64,000 nt of DNA from Lepus europaeus (taxonomy: Eukaryota > Chordata > Mammalia > Lagomorpha > Leporidae), in contig NC_084830.1 in assembly GCF_033115175.1 (NCBI RefSeq), positions 42,043,409-42,107,408 on the forward strand. Reading direction: 5' to 3'. Shown piece after piece: positions 36,061 to 50,390 of the stretch (positions are counted from its first letter, which is position 1; the number at the start of each line of letters is the position of its first letter). The notes beneath the pieces are model-generated. The model saw nothing but the letters and a program-made list of their open reading frames with translations, was not told where the DNA came from and made no database searches. A program made the translations under genes and the position numbers.

Positions 36061-36320
36061 ATGTTTTTTAAAGATTTATTTGAGAAGCAGAGATACAAAT
36101 GGAGAGAGAAAGAGCTTCCATCCACTGCACTCCCCAAATGGCCACAAAGGCTGGAGCTGGGCCAATCCAAAGCCAGGAGCCAGGAGCTTCCTCTGCATCT
36201 CCTATGTGGGTGCAGGCACCCAAGCACTTGAGCCATCTTCTGCTACTTTCCCAGGCAAATTATCAGGAAGCTGAATTGAAAGTGGAGCAGCCAGGACTCA
36301 AACCCAGCACTCCAATATGA
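36061..36320 (-). mobile_element. CSINE lacking its head
   Basis: Inverted tail ttttttaaagatttatttg, body to aggactcaaacccagcac. The last portion (5' end of the SINE) is missing. Confidence 0.87.
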
Positions 36321-36452
36321 TAAAATATAATGATCTATCATGTCAACAATTACACTAAACAGGGTAAAAATACAGTACAACCTATTGAAAAGAGGCACAT
36401 GTTGTGCAAGGTCACAAAGTCACTTAGATGCTACAGAGTCAGAAAAATCTAT

Positions 36453-36705
36453 GACGGAGTGGATGTTTGGAAAAGTGGTTAAGATGCCTCTTGGGACACC
36501 CACACCCCACCTAACAGTGTCTGGTTCGAGTCCTCACTTCACTCCCAATTCCAGTTCCTCACTAATGCATACACTGGGAAGCAGCAGGTGATGGCTCGAG
36601 TACTTGAATGTCCACTTGGTGATTGCAGGGATTTGGGCAGTGAACCAGCCAATGGGAGATCTTTCTCTGCCTTTCAAATAAACAAATGAATTTTGAAAAA
36701 AGATT
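36453..36705 (+). mobile_element. old CSINE
   Basis: gtttggaaaagtggttaaga, ggttcgagtcctcacttc, gcagtgaaccagccaatgg and ctttcaaataaacaaatg keep SINE order with deletions. Confidence 0.75.
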
Positions 36706-36964
36706 TCATGAAAATTACAAAAATTTTAGGGCCGCTGAAGTCACTATTGGTTAGAATTAGGTTTGACTACAAATAACAGAAATCCCAAACAAGCCATGCC
36801 TTAATTACATAAAGCTCTCCTCATTAGCATCCACAATACAGAGGTTGGCACTTTCAGGCTAGTCTTGGCATAGGCAAAGAGAGAGTTAAGGCAAAGAGCA
36901 GGAGCTGAGGTCAGCAGCTCCTCCCTCTGACCCTAGTGACTCCACCCAAGCCCTTCTGCATTGC

Positions 36965-37418
36965 TGTTTTCACAAATCTACCACCTAGAACTGGTGCCGG
37001 CTGCAAATAATCAACATGGCTGCTGATGGTATCCCTGTAATGACCTATACTGAATTATAATATCTTTAAAATAAAATTTCTAAGGCTGACACTCCTATTC
37101 CCATCATGCACCTGATGCCATGACACTTCTGAGACTTCCAGAAAAGGTAAGAACATGGGCTCTACTCAACCCCATGAATATTCTATTAAACCTGGGCGCT
37201 ACTCAACTCCATGAATATTATGCTAAACCTTGCTCCAGACACCATCCCCTGGGTCTCTGCATCATGTAAAGGGCTAACCACGAACCTCCTTATAGGCACA
37301 GCTCACTCTCCAGCATGCCAACACTTTCACTTTGCTAACCTTTATTCCTCTGCTAACCTTTACCTCCTCAAACTCTTTCTTGCCCTGGGGACAAGATCTT
37401 GGATGCAGCCATCCAACA
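36965..37418 (+). repeat. LTR-like repeat, copy B
   Basis: About 454 bp, the same length as the copy at 21,406. Aligned blocks are ccacctagaa, aacatggctgctgat, atccctgtaatgacct, attataatatctt, gctgacactcctattccc and atcatgcacctgatgcc. It carries an internal near-duplication of a short unit (actcaaccccatgaatatt and actcaactccatgaatatt). No retroviral coding sequence alongside. Confidence 0.5.
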
Positions 37419-37677
37419 ACAGTCTTCCAGTTCTAAGTTGTGAGAGACTGCTCTCCTTCAACTTTGCTGCACTGTTTTCCTCTATGCCCTGCCTCGGGAC
37501 AGGCTGGCCATCTGGGCCTTTGCCATGTCCACATTCTGGCCAACAGGACCACGAAGAGACAGAACAGGGTGCATCCCTTCCCTTTAAGGGCGTTCCCCAG
37601 AAGTCTGTCCCGGAACATCTCCTTGGTCATCAGCTATTTACACCCAGCCGCTTAGGATGCTGGGAAATGTGGTCTTC

Positions 37678-38023
37678 TTTTTTTAAGATTTATTTATTTA
37701 TTTGAAAGTCAGAGTTACACAGAGAGAAGAAAGGCAGAGAGAGAGAAGAGAGAGAGAGAGAGAGGTCTTCCATCCAGTGGTTCACTCCCCAGTTGGCTGC
37801 AATGACCAGAGCTGTGCTGATCTGAAGCCAGGAGCCAGGAGCTTCTTCTGGGTCTCCCACAAGAGTGCAGGGCCCCAAGGACTTGGGCCATCTGCTACTG
37901 CTTTCCCAGGCCATAGCAGAGAGCTGGATTGGAAGAAGAGCAGCCGGGACTAGAACCGGCGCCCATATAGGATGCCGGCACTTCAGGTCAGGGCGTTAGC
38001 CCACTGCGCCATAGCACCAGCCC
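37678..38023 (-). mobile_element. CSINE with 15-bp TSD
   Basis: Head complement cgccatagcaccagccc. Duplication gggaaatgtggtctt at 37662-37676 versus tggaaatgcggtctt at 38024-38038. Confidence 0.94.
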
Positions 38024-38244
38024 TGGAAATGCGGTCTTTTCTCCAGGTGGGCTATGTGCCCACTGAAAACCAGAAATTCTGGTAACAATAACAAGAAAGC
38101 AGATTTGAAAAAACCTACGGATTCTTCCACTGGCCATATTTATATTCAGATTTTCTTCTTCAAAGTTTCTCAAGCCTCTGTGTTCTTGAAAAGTCTGAAC
38201 AAGAAATAGGGCTTTTCTATAAGAAGCTAAAACGCCCAGCACTC

Positions 38245-38345
38245 ATACATTTATTCAGGAAACATAAATATTTTATGTTTGCAAGAAACTGTGGTAGGCA
38301 CTCAATCACTGGGACAAAGACACAGTGTAGAGGAAAAAAAGACCT
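38245..38345 (-). repeat. L2 3' end, antisense
   Basis: catttattcaggaaacataa, gtggtaggcactcaatcac and gggacaaagacacag read as the complement of the L2 end. Confidence 0.5.
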
Positions 38346-38765
38346 TTATTAATTGCAAAAAAACCACCCTAGATTGATCTGTAATTTTAAAAATATATTT
38401 TTTTCTAAACTTATGCAAGAATGATCTGTGCAGGAAGAATAAAATTTTGGCTTTTAAGGTGTTAGGTTTTGTTGTTATATATAATACTTTGGCTTTCTGG
38501 TTATTTACCAGCTATATATGTGAATGTGATACTTGAACTTTAATAGCCCTTTTATGATTTATGTCTTGAGGCCGTTCCTTGAGTCGAGTAAATATTTCAA
38601 AAGGACAGTGTTCCACTTGTTTTCAGGATCTACACATGGTGGAATTATCCAGATCCTGTTTCTCTTCTTCCTTTTACTCCCTATCCCATTTCCTCACTAA
38701 CTAGACCTATACCAAGGTCCTTTGCAGAGAAATAAAGAAAACTTACTCGGATTCTCTGTGTAAGA
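38346..38765. other. AT-rich unclassified DNA
   Basis: Nothing recognised. Confidence 0.5.
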
Positions 38766-38777
38766 AATACTTACTGC

Positions 38778-39045
38778 TGGGGCTGGCTCTGGTGCATCTG
38801 CTGCCTGTGACACCAGCAGCCCACATGGGCGTCTGTTTGAGTCCCAGCTGCTCCACTTCTGATCCAGCTCCCTGCTAAGGTGCCTGGGAAAGCAGCAGAG
38901 GATGGCTCAAGTGGTTGGGTCCCTGCAGGCTCCTAGTTTTGGCCCAAGCTGTGGCAGGCCATTTGGGGAGTGAACCAGCAGATGGAAAATCTCTCTCATT
39001 GTGTAACTCTGCCTTTAAAAAAAAAAAAAAAAACTTAAAAATTAA
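38778..39045 (+). mobile_element. CSINE with TSD
   Basis: ggggctggctctggtgcat head, shortened body, poly-A tail. Duplication aaatacttactg at about 38,765 versus aaatactactg at about 39,046. Confidence 0.9.
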
Positions 39046-39056
39046 AAAATACTACT

Positions 39057-40278
39057 GTTTCTGCATTTAAATACCCAAAAATGTATTTATCAGTAAATTT
39101 CATTTACTCATATTATTATCCACATGTAGCAATATTCATAATCTTTACAAATGTCATTTTCATCTTTGAAAAAATCTATTTACTGTATTTATTCATTATT
39201 CTTCCAGTCAACCAATCCTCAACTACCTATGAAGAAGTGGTTATTATATTTTGCCACCCACCCACCCGCAAATGTGACTCTGTTGTCGTCCCGAAGTGTC
39301 TTTTTTGTTTTCATCTTTCCGATCTCACCACCTGTTATACCTTGTATTTAAATAGCTATCCAATAAACATCTGTTCGGGAATGAATGTGGTCTTTCCAGA
39401 ACTCAAAGCCACTGATATGATTCTGTTTTTCTCATAACAATAACAATCTGTAACGACAGTGAACATGTTACTGACATTCTAGAATCCCCTGGCTCTGATG
39501 TGTGTTGCTTGCCCTTACAGAAAGCCTGCGAGGTGTGTCGGTGAAGAACAGTAGGATGTCGTAACCAAGACCTGTCATGGATTGTGCTGTCATCCCTTCT
39601 CTGTGCACAGGTATCAGCTGCGGTCCTGGCAATTAGAACTCCCTCTCTCCTAGGTCACGTCCAGCTACTTCTCCTGGACCTCAGCCTCTTCATTTTCACC
39701 ATTAAAACCATCAAGCCCTCTTTGTGAGCAGCTCAGGGCTAATTGTTCTTTCTACAGCTTGACCCTGGAAGCATTTCCAGAACCCTCTCCTACCCACAGA
39801 TGCCGCCAACCTGACACATTGCAACTTGTTTGTTCCACTTGCATGCATAAGCAATTGCTGTCTATGGCTGCGGTGATAGGACACTCACAAAAGAAAGGTC
39901 ACTTCGTCGTCAGCGTAGGCTTAGATAGATCCCTTGACAAATGGTGGTACAGAGAAAAATTTCCACAGTGCCTTTTTTCCTCTGCTCATTATTTATCAAT
40001 TAAAATGTTCCTATAGTTTTCTCTTATTCCTTTTTTAACTGTCCTAACTTGAAGCCTACTGATTCTATTAGTCTGACTGGAAAAAAAAAAAAATCAATGT
40101 TTAACAAATAAGTGAGGCATTAACTGTGGGAAAGTTAATCCTGTCAAAAACATACCTGACTTGCCCCGAAAAACCGCTCCATGTCCTACAGAGTGGGTTG
40201 GGTTTATATTCATATCAAGTCACCGAAACAGTGAAATCTGTCAGGGATTCTTGAGAATTTCATGGCTAAGGAAGTGTG
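39057..40278. other. unclassified intergenic DNA
   Basis: A weak L2-like end (caataaacatctgttcggga, about 39,360) is the only repeat trace. No gene seen. Confidence 0.5.
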
Positions 40279-40292
40279 GGAATGTCCTCCTT

Positions 40293-40323
40293 TTTTTTTT
40301 TTTTTTTTTGAATAGGCAGAGTT

Positions 40324-40354
<31 letters not shown>

Positions 40355-40619
40355 TCTTCCTTCTGTTGGTTCACCCCCCCAAAAGGCTGCTACCGCTGGC
40401 GCCGATCCAAAGCCAGGAGCCAGGTGCTTCCTCCTGGTCTCCCATGCAGGTGCAGGGCCCAAGCACGTGGGCCATCCTCCACTACCTTCCCGGGCCACAG
40501 CAGAGAGCTGGCCTGGAAGAGGAGCAACCGGGACAGAATCCGGCGCCCCGACCGGGACTAGAACCTGGAGTGCTGGCGCCGCAAGCGGAGGATTAGCCTA
40601 GTGAGCTGCGGCGCCAGCC
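40293..40619 (-). mobile_element. young CSINE with 14-bp TSD
   Basis: T run, (GA)n, ccgaccgggactagaacc, head complement gcggcgccagcc. Duplication ggaatgtcctcctt at 40279-40292 versus ggaatttcctcctt at 40620-40633. Confidence 0.95.
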
Positions 40620-40633
40620 GGAATTTCCTCCTT

Positions 40634-41131
40634 AAAACAGTTTCAAGTTCAGCGCAATTGCCATAGAGGAAGGCCAAAGAGATTAGAACTCGGAAATTCT
40701 GTCCTGAAATCCTATCAGGTCTCCCAAGAACACTGGTAGAAATTCACATTTTGCTTGATTCCTTTTCCAGATGCCTGTTTTGCTGGGAGTGTGGCTATAA
40801 TAAAACAACTTTTCTTCTGATATATATGCATTCTTGCTGTATTCTAAACCCTTAATGAATTCCAAGTGTTCACTTTGCTTATTCTTAACTACTCAGGACT
40901 GAAATGCAAGCCAGAGAAGGGACAAAATCTTTTGAACTTTCCACTCCAAGATTGCCTTTTGAATTGTGAACTGATCACTTTTGAATTGTCTGAGGGCATG
41001 GAGAGCTCCCAGCTGCTTGTACCTGTCTCAAGGCATTGTCACAGGGTGGCAAGCTCCACTGGCGGGACAGACAAGGTAGCACATGTACCTGTGCTCACTT
41101 TGTTTCATAGGTGTGAGTACCTCTCCATACG
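40634..41131. other. unclassified intergenic DNA
   Basis: Nothing recognised. Confidence 0.5.
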
Positions 41132-41461
41132 CTGTAGGTGGTGAAGTAGGCTAAGCCCCTGCCTGTGGTGCCAGCATCCCATATGGGCACTGGTTTGTGC
41201 CCCAGCTGCTCCTCTTCCAATCCAGCTCCCTGCTAAATGGCCTGGGAAAGCAGTGGAAGATAGTCCAAGTGCTTGGGCCCCTGCACCCCGGTAGGAGACT
41301 CTGAAGAAGCAGCTGGCTCCTGGCTTCGGATCAGCGCAGCTCCAGCCATCGTAGCCACTAGGTAGTGAATCTGAAGATGGAAGACCTCTCTCCCTGTCTC
41401 TCCCTCTCTCTGTCTGTAACTCTACCTCAAATAAATAAAATCTAAAACAAACAAAAAAGAA
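41132..41461 (+). mobile_element. CSINE, diverged head
   Basis: gtaggtggtgaagtaggcta replaces the usual head. The rest is standard, with caaataaataaaatcta tail. Confidence 0.87.
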
Positions 41462-41707
41462 ACAATTTCTGAATTCAGATGAAATTTCTGGTATTACAAA
41501 CCAGCACCTTCATTTCTGTGCCACTAATCTCAAAGGTAACCTCCAAAAGTTGTTCTTAATGCTTACCATGAAATTAAGGCCTTTACCTTTGCTTACAAAA
41601 TAAGAAAATATAATACAAGAAAAAATAGAACTGGCTGACTTAAGGTTAAAATGATGCCAAGCTATGACTCTTGCTATAACCTTTCCCATCTTCTTAAAAT
41701 AAGCATT

Positions 41708-42058
41708 TTGGGACCGGCTCTCTGGCACAGTGGGTTAAAGCCCCAGCCTGCAGCACGGGCCCATATGGGTGCCGGTTTGAGATCCTGCTGCTCCACTTCT
41801 GATCCAGCTCCCTGCTAAGGAGCCTGGGAAAGCAGCGGAGGATGGCCCAAGTGACTGGGCCTCTGCATCCACGCAGGAGACCTGGAAGAAACTCCTGGAT
41901 CCTGGCTTAGGATCAGCTCAGCTCTGGCCATAGTGGCCATTTGGGGAGTGAACCAGCAGATAGAAGACCCCCCCACCCCACTTTCTCTGTCTCTATCTCT
42001 GTCTCTACCTCTCTCTGCAGCTGTTTCAAATAAATAAAATAAATAGTTTTTGAAAAAT
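41708..42058 (+). mobile_element. CSINE, full length
   Basis: Head gggaccggctctctggcac, gtttcaaataaataaaat tail. Confidence 0.92.
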
Positions 42059-43224
42059 GAGCCAACCATTTCCAAGGATCTGAGAAGAATTTCTAGCGAT
42101 CACTGGAGAGGAGGTCAGATCAAAAAACTTTGTCACGGCTACTTCATCGAAGAGTGAAGTTGGTAGGAAAAAGCTCCTGCCTTCAAACTGTTCACCCAGA
42201 ATTCACAAATCTCAAGGGAAGGCATCCCAGAGAGACACAGGGCTGGAGGGTGACTGATCCCAAAATGTGATGGGGAGAGCCCTGCCGCAGATAAGACAGT
42301 CAGCAGAAACACACTGGCAGCTGACCGCATGCAAGTTTGTGGCTTTTCCATTTATCAGAGCTGGTCAAAGAGGAGCCACAGGCAGCCTCTGGTTCTCAGC
42401 AACTTACATTCCATTCCCCTCATTGCAGACAACTGGATGATGGGTCAGGGGAGATGGCTCAACAGGTGATGAGGTTAACGACTGCCAGATTCCAGAATGT
42501 GGGTAAGGGAGGACATACTTGCGCCCTCGTACAACTGAGATCTGTCCATTGTCAAAACGGTGGCCAAGAGGGGTGGAGGGAATTTCTGCTGTCGGCCGGC
42601 CAACTCTGAGACTGGAAGGCGCTTCCCTAATGACACATCGTAGGTGGCGTTAGTGCTACCAAAAATTCTGGAGTGCAAAGATACAGAACACGGGTACGTC
42701 TGAAGACTCCAAGGAGGCACACACACGTGAACACGATTCACTACAGGAAAAGACAACGATTTTTCAAAGATGCCTGTTTGTGTCCTTAATAGGAGCTGAA
42801 GACATATGGTATCGATCATACAGTGGCCCATATGGTAAGAACATAAAGAAACTAAAAACTGAGAGGCAGAATTTTAAATGCCAGTGGAGGCAGGGAAGCC
42901 AAATTGACTCAAGGCAATGTTTTCTTGGTGATTTGCCGGGTGAATATGGGGGCCTCTCCTCATCTCTTCATTTAATGGTCACACCCTCCTCTATGACCTT
43001 GAACTGCTCTTCCTTCAGCTGGCAGATCAGGAATCCAATAGACCCACAAGTGGAGCCCATGGCTTTGGCCACATTCCATTCGCTAATAGTCACATGGCCA
43101 CACCTGCCTGCTAGGGAACTTCATAATGACATCCAGTTGTCACAGTGACTGGTGTGCCTGCCTTTGCTACTAAACTCTGGGTTATTGCAACAGCAGATAA
43201 TCATGACCCACAACACCGCTGCAG
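42059..43224. other. unclassified intergenic DNA
   Basis: Includes a 118-codon minus frame (42,475-42,831) that overlaps a CpG-richer stretch (about 42,520-42,700). I do not recognise the product and see no splice or promoter context. Confidence 0.5.
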
Positions 43225-43375
43225 ACTTCTTACTTTCTCATCTAATTCTTGCAATAATCCGATGGCACTGGGAGTTAATATGTACAATTTAGTCACCTAA
43301 GGTCACAGACTTTTGGACAAGATGGAGCCCAGTGCTGACTGCACAGCCCTCTGCTCTGGGTGATGCAGTTTTCCA
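43225..43375 (-). repeat. MIR element, antisense
   Basis: tctcatctaattcttgcaat, gggagttaatatgtacaat, cctaaggtcacagac and ccagtgctgactgcacagc follow the complement of MIR. Confidence 0.6.
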
Positions 43376-43679
43376 GCTAAGACACTCCGAGGTGGGATGT
43401 CAGCCTGGCTGGATTGCGATTTTACGGAAAATGATCACAGACCTGCCACATCATCCAGGGTCCATCTTTTGAAATGCTTTTCCAGTCAGAGCGATGAACT
43501 TTAAGCTAATGGACTTCCACTTGTTTCCACTTTAACGTACAGCGTAGCTCCGAGACACCATTCTCCTGCACAGAAATGGAGCAAGTTTCATTGCTGCTGC
43601 CTGTGTGCAACAGACTGATACCAATGTGCTATTCCAGAACGGACTCCAGACCTCACACTTCAGAAGGGATTTTTCTTCT

Positions 43680-43945
43680 TTTTTTTTTTTTTAAGAAAAA
43701 TTTATTTACTTGAAAGGCAGTTACAAAGAAAGAGAAAGAGACAAAGATATCACCCATCTGCTAGTTCAATGCCCGAAAGCCAGGAACTTCATCTAGGTTT
43801 CCCAAGAGGGTGGCCGGGGCCATCTTTTGCTGCTTTCCCAGACACATTAGCAGGAAGGATTGAAGACGAGCAACTGGGACTTGAACTGGAGCTCCAACAT
43901 GGGATGCTGGTGTTGCAGCATCACAATGCTGGCAGCCTAGAATGG
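43680..43945 (-). mobile_element. old CSINE
   Basis: T run, atttatttacttgaaaggc, tgctgctttcccagacac, gggatgctggtgttgcagc. The middle section is deleted. Confidence 0.8.
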
Positions 43946-44054
43946 ACTCTGTCTTCACAACACCTTTGGACAATCGAGACACCCATCAAATTACACATGA
44001 GTCATAATAGTGAAGTTACTATGTGGAAGGATGGTGTCAAGAAATATATATGAG

Positions 44055-44405
44055 GCCAGCGCTGCGGCCCAATAGGCTAATCCTCCGCCTGTGGCACCGG
44101 CACACTGGGTTCTAGTCTTGGTTGGGGCGCCAGATTCTGTCCCGGTTGCCCCTCTTCCAGTCCAGCTCTCTGTTGTGGCCCGGGAGTGCAGTGGATGGCC
44201 CAAATCCTTGGGCCCTGCACCTGCATGGGAGACCAGTAGAAGCACCTAGCTCCTGGCTTTGGATCAGTATGGTGCGCCAGCCGCAGCACGCTGGCCATAG
44301 CGGCCATTGGAGGGTGAACCAACAGAAAAAGGAAGACCTTTCTCTCTGTCTCTCTCTCACTGTCCACTCTGCCTGTCAAAAAAAAAAAAGAAAGAAAGAA
44401 AGAAA
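44055..44405 (+). mobile_element. young CSINE with TSD
   Basis: Head gccagcgctgcggccca, ttggggcgccagattctg, tail A run then (GAAA)n. Duplication gaaatatatatgag at 44041-44054 versus gaaatatatgag at 44406-44417. Confidence 0.95.
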
Positions 44406-44437
44406 GAAATATATGAGTATATACACGCATAAAAATG

Positions 44438-44460
44438 CATATATATATATATATATGTAT
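44438..44460. repeat. (TA)n microsatellite
   Basis: About eight TA units. Confidence 0.9.
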
Positions 44461-44961
44461 TCATTTAAACCTCGGTGCCACCTAATGAGCTGTTTTTCAT
44501 TACCAGGATTTTATTGATGGGGATACCAAGAGACGTTAATCAACTTCTTTGTGGAAAGTGCTGAACAGAGAAGAAAATACAAGTCAGGCTACCAGTGAAA
44601 TTTCTCCAGTAACGTGCCCAGAATTTGAGTTCATAGGTTCTATTTATTCTGCTTTGCTTTTCTCATAGCCTATTCCTTTTTCCCAAAAATACTTTCCTCA
44701 TAGGGTTTTCATGACAATCCCTCTTCCTGCTTCTGGGTAGCTTGGTCACACCTTTATAGTGTGAACATGTTGATTTGAGTAGTAAAATCCAAATCCACCC
44801 TATTTCACTAAAAAAAACAAAACAAAAAACTGTTAACTTAGTTGTTTCCTAAAGTAAATCTACAACTTACTTATGCAGAAATATCCCATAATTTCCTCTA
44901 AATACAAAACATTGTACACACACATGTATCTGTGACATTAACACCAATTTCCAATTTTAGA
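44461..44961. other. unclassified intergenic DNA
   Basis: Nothing recognised. Confidence 0.5.
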
Positions 44962-44971
44962 AAGACTTCTC

Positions 44972-45280
44972 AGGCCAGTGCTGTGGCATAGTAGGTTAAG
45001 CTTCCACCTGTAGCACCATTATCCGATAAGGGCTCAGGTTCAAGTCCCAGCTGTTCCACTTCTGATCCAGCTCCCTGCTAATGGCCTGGGAAAGCAGTAG
45101 AAGATGGCCCAAGTCCTTGGGCTCCTGAAGCCGCGAAGGAGACCTGGAAGAAGCTTCTGGCTCCTGGCTTCCAATAGGCCCAGCTCTGGCTGTTGTGGCT
45201 ATTTGGGGAGTGAATCAGCAAATGGAAGACCTCTGTCTCTCCCTCTCTCTGTAACTCTGCCTCTCAAATAAATAATCTTA
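44972..45280 (+). mobile_element. CSINE with TSD, last before the gene
   Basis: Head ggccagtgctgtggcatag, caaataaataatctt tail. Duplication aagacttctca versus aagtttctca at 45281-45290. No further SINE occurs until 50,391. Confidence 0.92.
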
Positions 45281-45290
45281 AAGTTTCTCA

Positions 45291-45929
45291 TGGTATCTTC
45301 TGTCAAATTTCAAGTACCTACTACAAAACTGGAAGCAACCTTTTTTAAAAAAACAGCTTTTGAAAATGCTAGTCATTTTAAGGGAGTTGCTCCCTGAAAG
45401 AATTTACTTGGGAGTCAAGGCATGTTCATTTTATTATCTCAAAGAAAACCCCAATTTTTCCATCCATTCAGCCTACTATGAATCTGTGCTGATGCGCAAA
45501 CCTGGGAAAATAAGGAGACTGACTTTGTCACAGAATCCTCTTGCTGGCCTATTCCATCTAAATGCCAGCTGTTGCTTCTAGCAAAAACCAACCCACACTC
45601 CTGTGGGCCAGACGTCCTATCCATCAGGTAGAACATGACAAGTCCTGTAAGGCTGAGGCATCGCCTTGTGCCTACTACCGAGAAATTGAGGCCCAACTCC
45701 TCAGGGTCGCGAGTCCCCTGTGTTTAGGGCGGGAGCCCAGTAGCTGCTAAATAAAAGTACTGGGCCGAGGGGCTGTGCACTCAAGGAGGGCACTGCAAGA
45801 GTCCCTGAAACCATCAGCCTTCCACGGCTGCTGCGTGGTTTTGCAGGTCACTCGAGCACTGGGCAGTCCTCAGCACCAACACATGTGCACGGTGCAGGGT
45901 GCTGGGCGGGCATCTTCCGCTGTGACTGC
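45291..45929. other. unclassified DNA upstream of the CpG island
   Basis: GC content rises to the right. No repeat recognised. It may include distal YWHAZ promoter sequence. Confidence 0.45.
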
Positions 45930-46705
45930 AGCTCTCCGCACTTCCTTCCGCCGGCTGGGTGGAGCCGGCCGCGAGAGACACCTGCAATTTCCGCCCCTCG
46001 GCCCCCTCTCCCTGCTGCCGGCTGGGTCAGCCGGGGCCCTGGGCACTAGGACTCTGCTCAGCTCTAGCTCCGGAGACAAAATGGCTATGACCCTTATGTT
46101 CTATAGCCAAGTCTGATTCGGTGGTGGTGGTGGGGGACAAACTACCCCAAGGGAAAGGCAGCCGTTTCGTGCGCAGGCGTCCACCCCGCTCGGGAAGCGA
46201 GGCTTTCTGAGTGACCGCGTCTCCGCCAGGCCGCGCCTGTCGCCCCCGCCGCGGCGCCCACCCATTGTCCTCTCGCCGCTGTCACCGGGCGAGGATCCCA
46301 AGCTCCCGATTGGAAAAGCTGCCCGTCACTCAGCCACACTTCGGGGCAGGTCGCTCCGTCCTCCTTTCCGAGCCTTAAAAGGTCTCAGGCCGCTTCCCCC
46401 GCGCCGACAGGTAAAGCTGCCCAGGTCCGCCCCGCCCTGGGCAGCCGCGGGCGCACGGCCGGGCGCGGTCCGGCGGGGAGCGCGCCGCTCACGGCCCCGC
46501 CCTCGCCCTGCCCCTTCCCCCAGAGGCCGCTCACAATGCCCGGCCGCCCCGGCCCGGCCCCCGGACCGCCCCGCGGCAGTCACCGCCGCGAAGCTCGGAC
46601 CCCGGACCCCGGGGCGGGCCAGGCCGCAGGGCGGGGGTGGGGGAGGGGGCGCGAGCGGAAGGTCCCGGATGTGGCTGCCGCGGCGCCCCTTCCGAAGAGG
46701 GAGTG

Positions 46706-46720
46706 ATTGGCGCAGGCGCA
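46706..46720. promoter_or_regulatory. inverted CCAAT plus NRF1-like site
   Basis: attgg followed directly by cgcaggcgca gives an NRF1-type GCGCAGGCGCA overlapping an inverted CCAAT box. It sits about 400 bases upstream of exon 1, possibly part of a second start region. Confidence 0.4.
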
Positions 46721-47030
46721 GGCCGGGTCGCACGCTGAGGTGGGGGTGGGGACACATCTTCTTCCCGTAGGATTAGCGGAAGGGAGAGCCGGCGGAGGGC
46801 TGGGGCGGGGTGTGTGTGGGGGGCGTCCGAGAGGAAGACGAGGAAGCGGGGTGGCGGTGGGCAGGGAAGTGCGGCAGCTTCCCGCCCAGGCGCACTCGGG
46901 GAACGGGAAGGTGGCAGCCGAGCGCCGGGCGCGGGGCGCGGACGCGCGCTCCTTCGCTCGCCCTCTAGCGCGGGCGGGCAGGGCGCGCGCCGGGGAGCGG
47001 CGGTTGCGCTAAGGCCCCCGGAGCTGTGGG

Positions 47031-47124
47031 CACCAATCAACGGTTGCCATAGCAGCGTTTGACGTCATCGTGCGTGTGGTGCCCCTGCTGCCGGGGCTGG
47101 TGATTGGAGGAAACCCCGTGTCTG
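47031..47124 (+). promoter_or_regulatory. YWHAZ: YWHAZ core promoter module
   Basis: In order: a CCAAT box (47033-47037), an RFX X-box-like palindrome gttgccatagcagc (47043-47056, 12 of 14 matches to gttgccatggcaac), a perfect CRE tgacgtca (47060-47067) and an inverted CCAAT attgg (47103-47107). No TATA box is seen. The spacing is tight, with four to six bases between the first three sites, so RFX, CREB/ATF and NF-Y binding is plausible. That occupancy is inference. Confidence 0.7.
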
Positions 47125-47239
47125 CGGAGCGGCTGTAGCCTGTGAGCAGCGAGATTCAGGGACAGAGTCTCAGCCTCTCCGCCGCCGCCCAGAGCCCGGT
47201 GCGCCTCCGTCCGTCTGTCGGCTCCTACTCCGGACACAG
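47125..47239 (+). other. YWHAZ: YWHAZ exon 1, non-coding
   Basis: This stretch contains no ATG and ends cggacacag followed by the donor gtaagg at 47240, a near-ideal splice site. Position relative to the promoter module and to the coding exon fits the non-coding first exon of YWHAZ. The start is approximate: no initiator is decisive, and the gene is known in other mammals to use alternative first exons, which may lie elsewhere in the island. Confidence 0.7.
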
Positions 47240-50278
<3,039 letters not shown>

Positions 50279-50390
50279 TAATGTAGATTACTGTAATGTG
50301 TATCAATGTTACTCATACTTTTCTTTGGTCTTACTTTCTTTTTAACTAAAATTGAAAACAACTAGATGATTTTGTGTAAAAGATAAAATA

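Noticed and set aside
35717-36274. 185-codon plus-strand frame
   Set aside because: The second half is inverted CSINE and the first half has no recognisable domain or exon context.
42445-42490. ggggagatggctcaacaggt, similar to the rodent ID/BC1 head
   Set aside because: Similarity is limited to about 15 bases, with no tail or duplication, and this SINE is not expected in lagomorphs.
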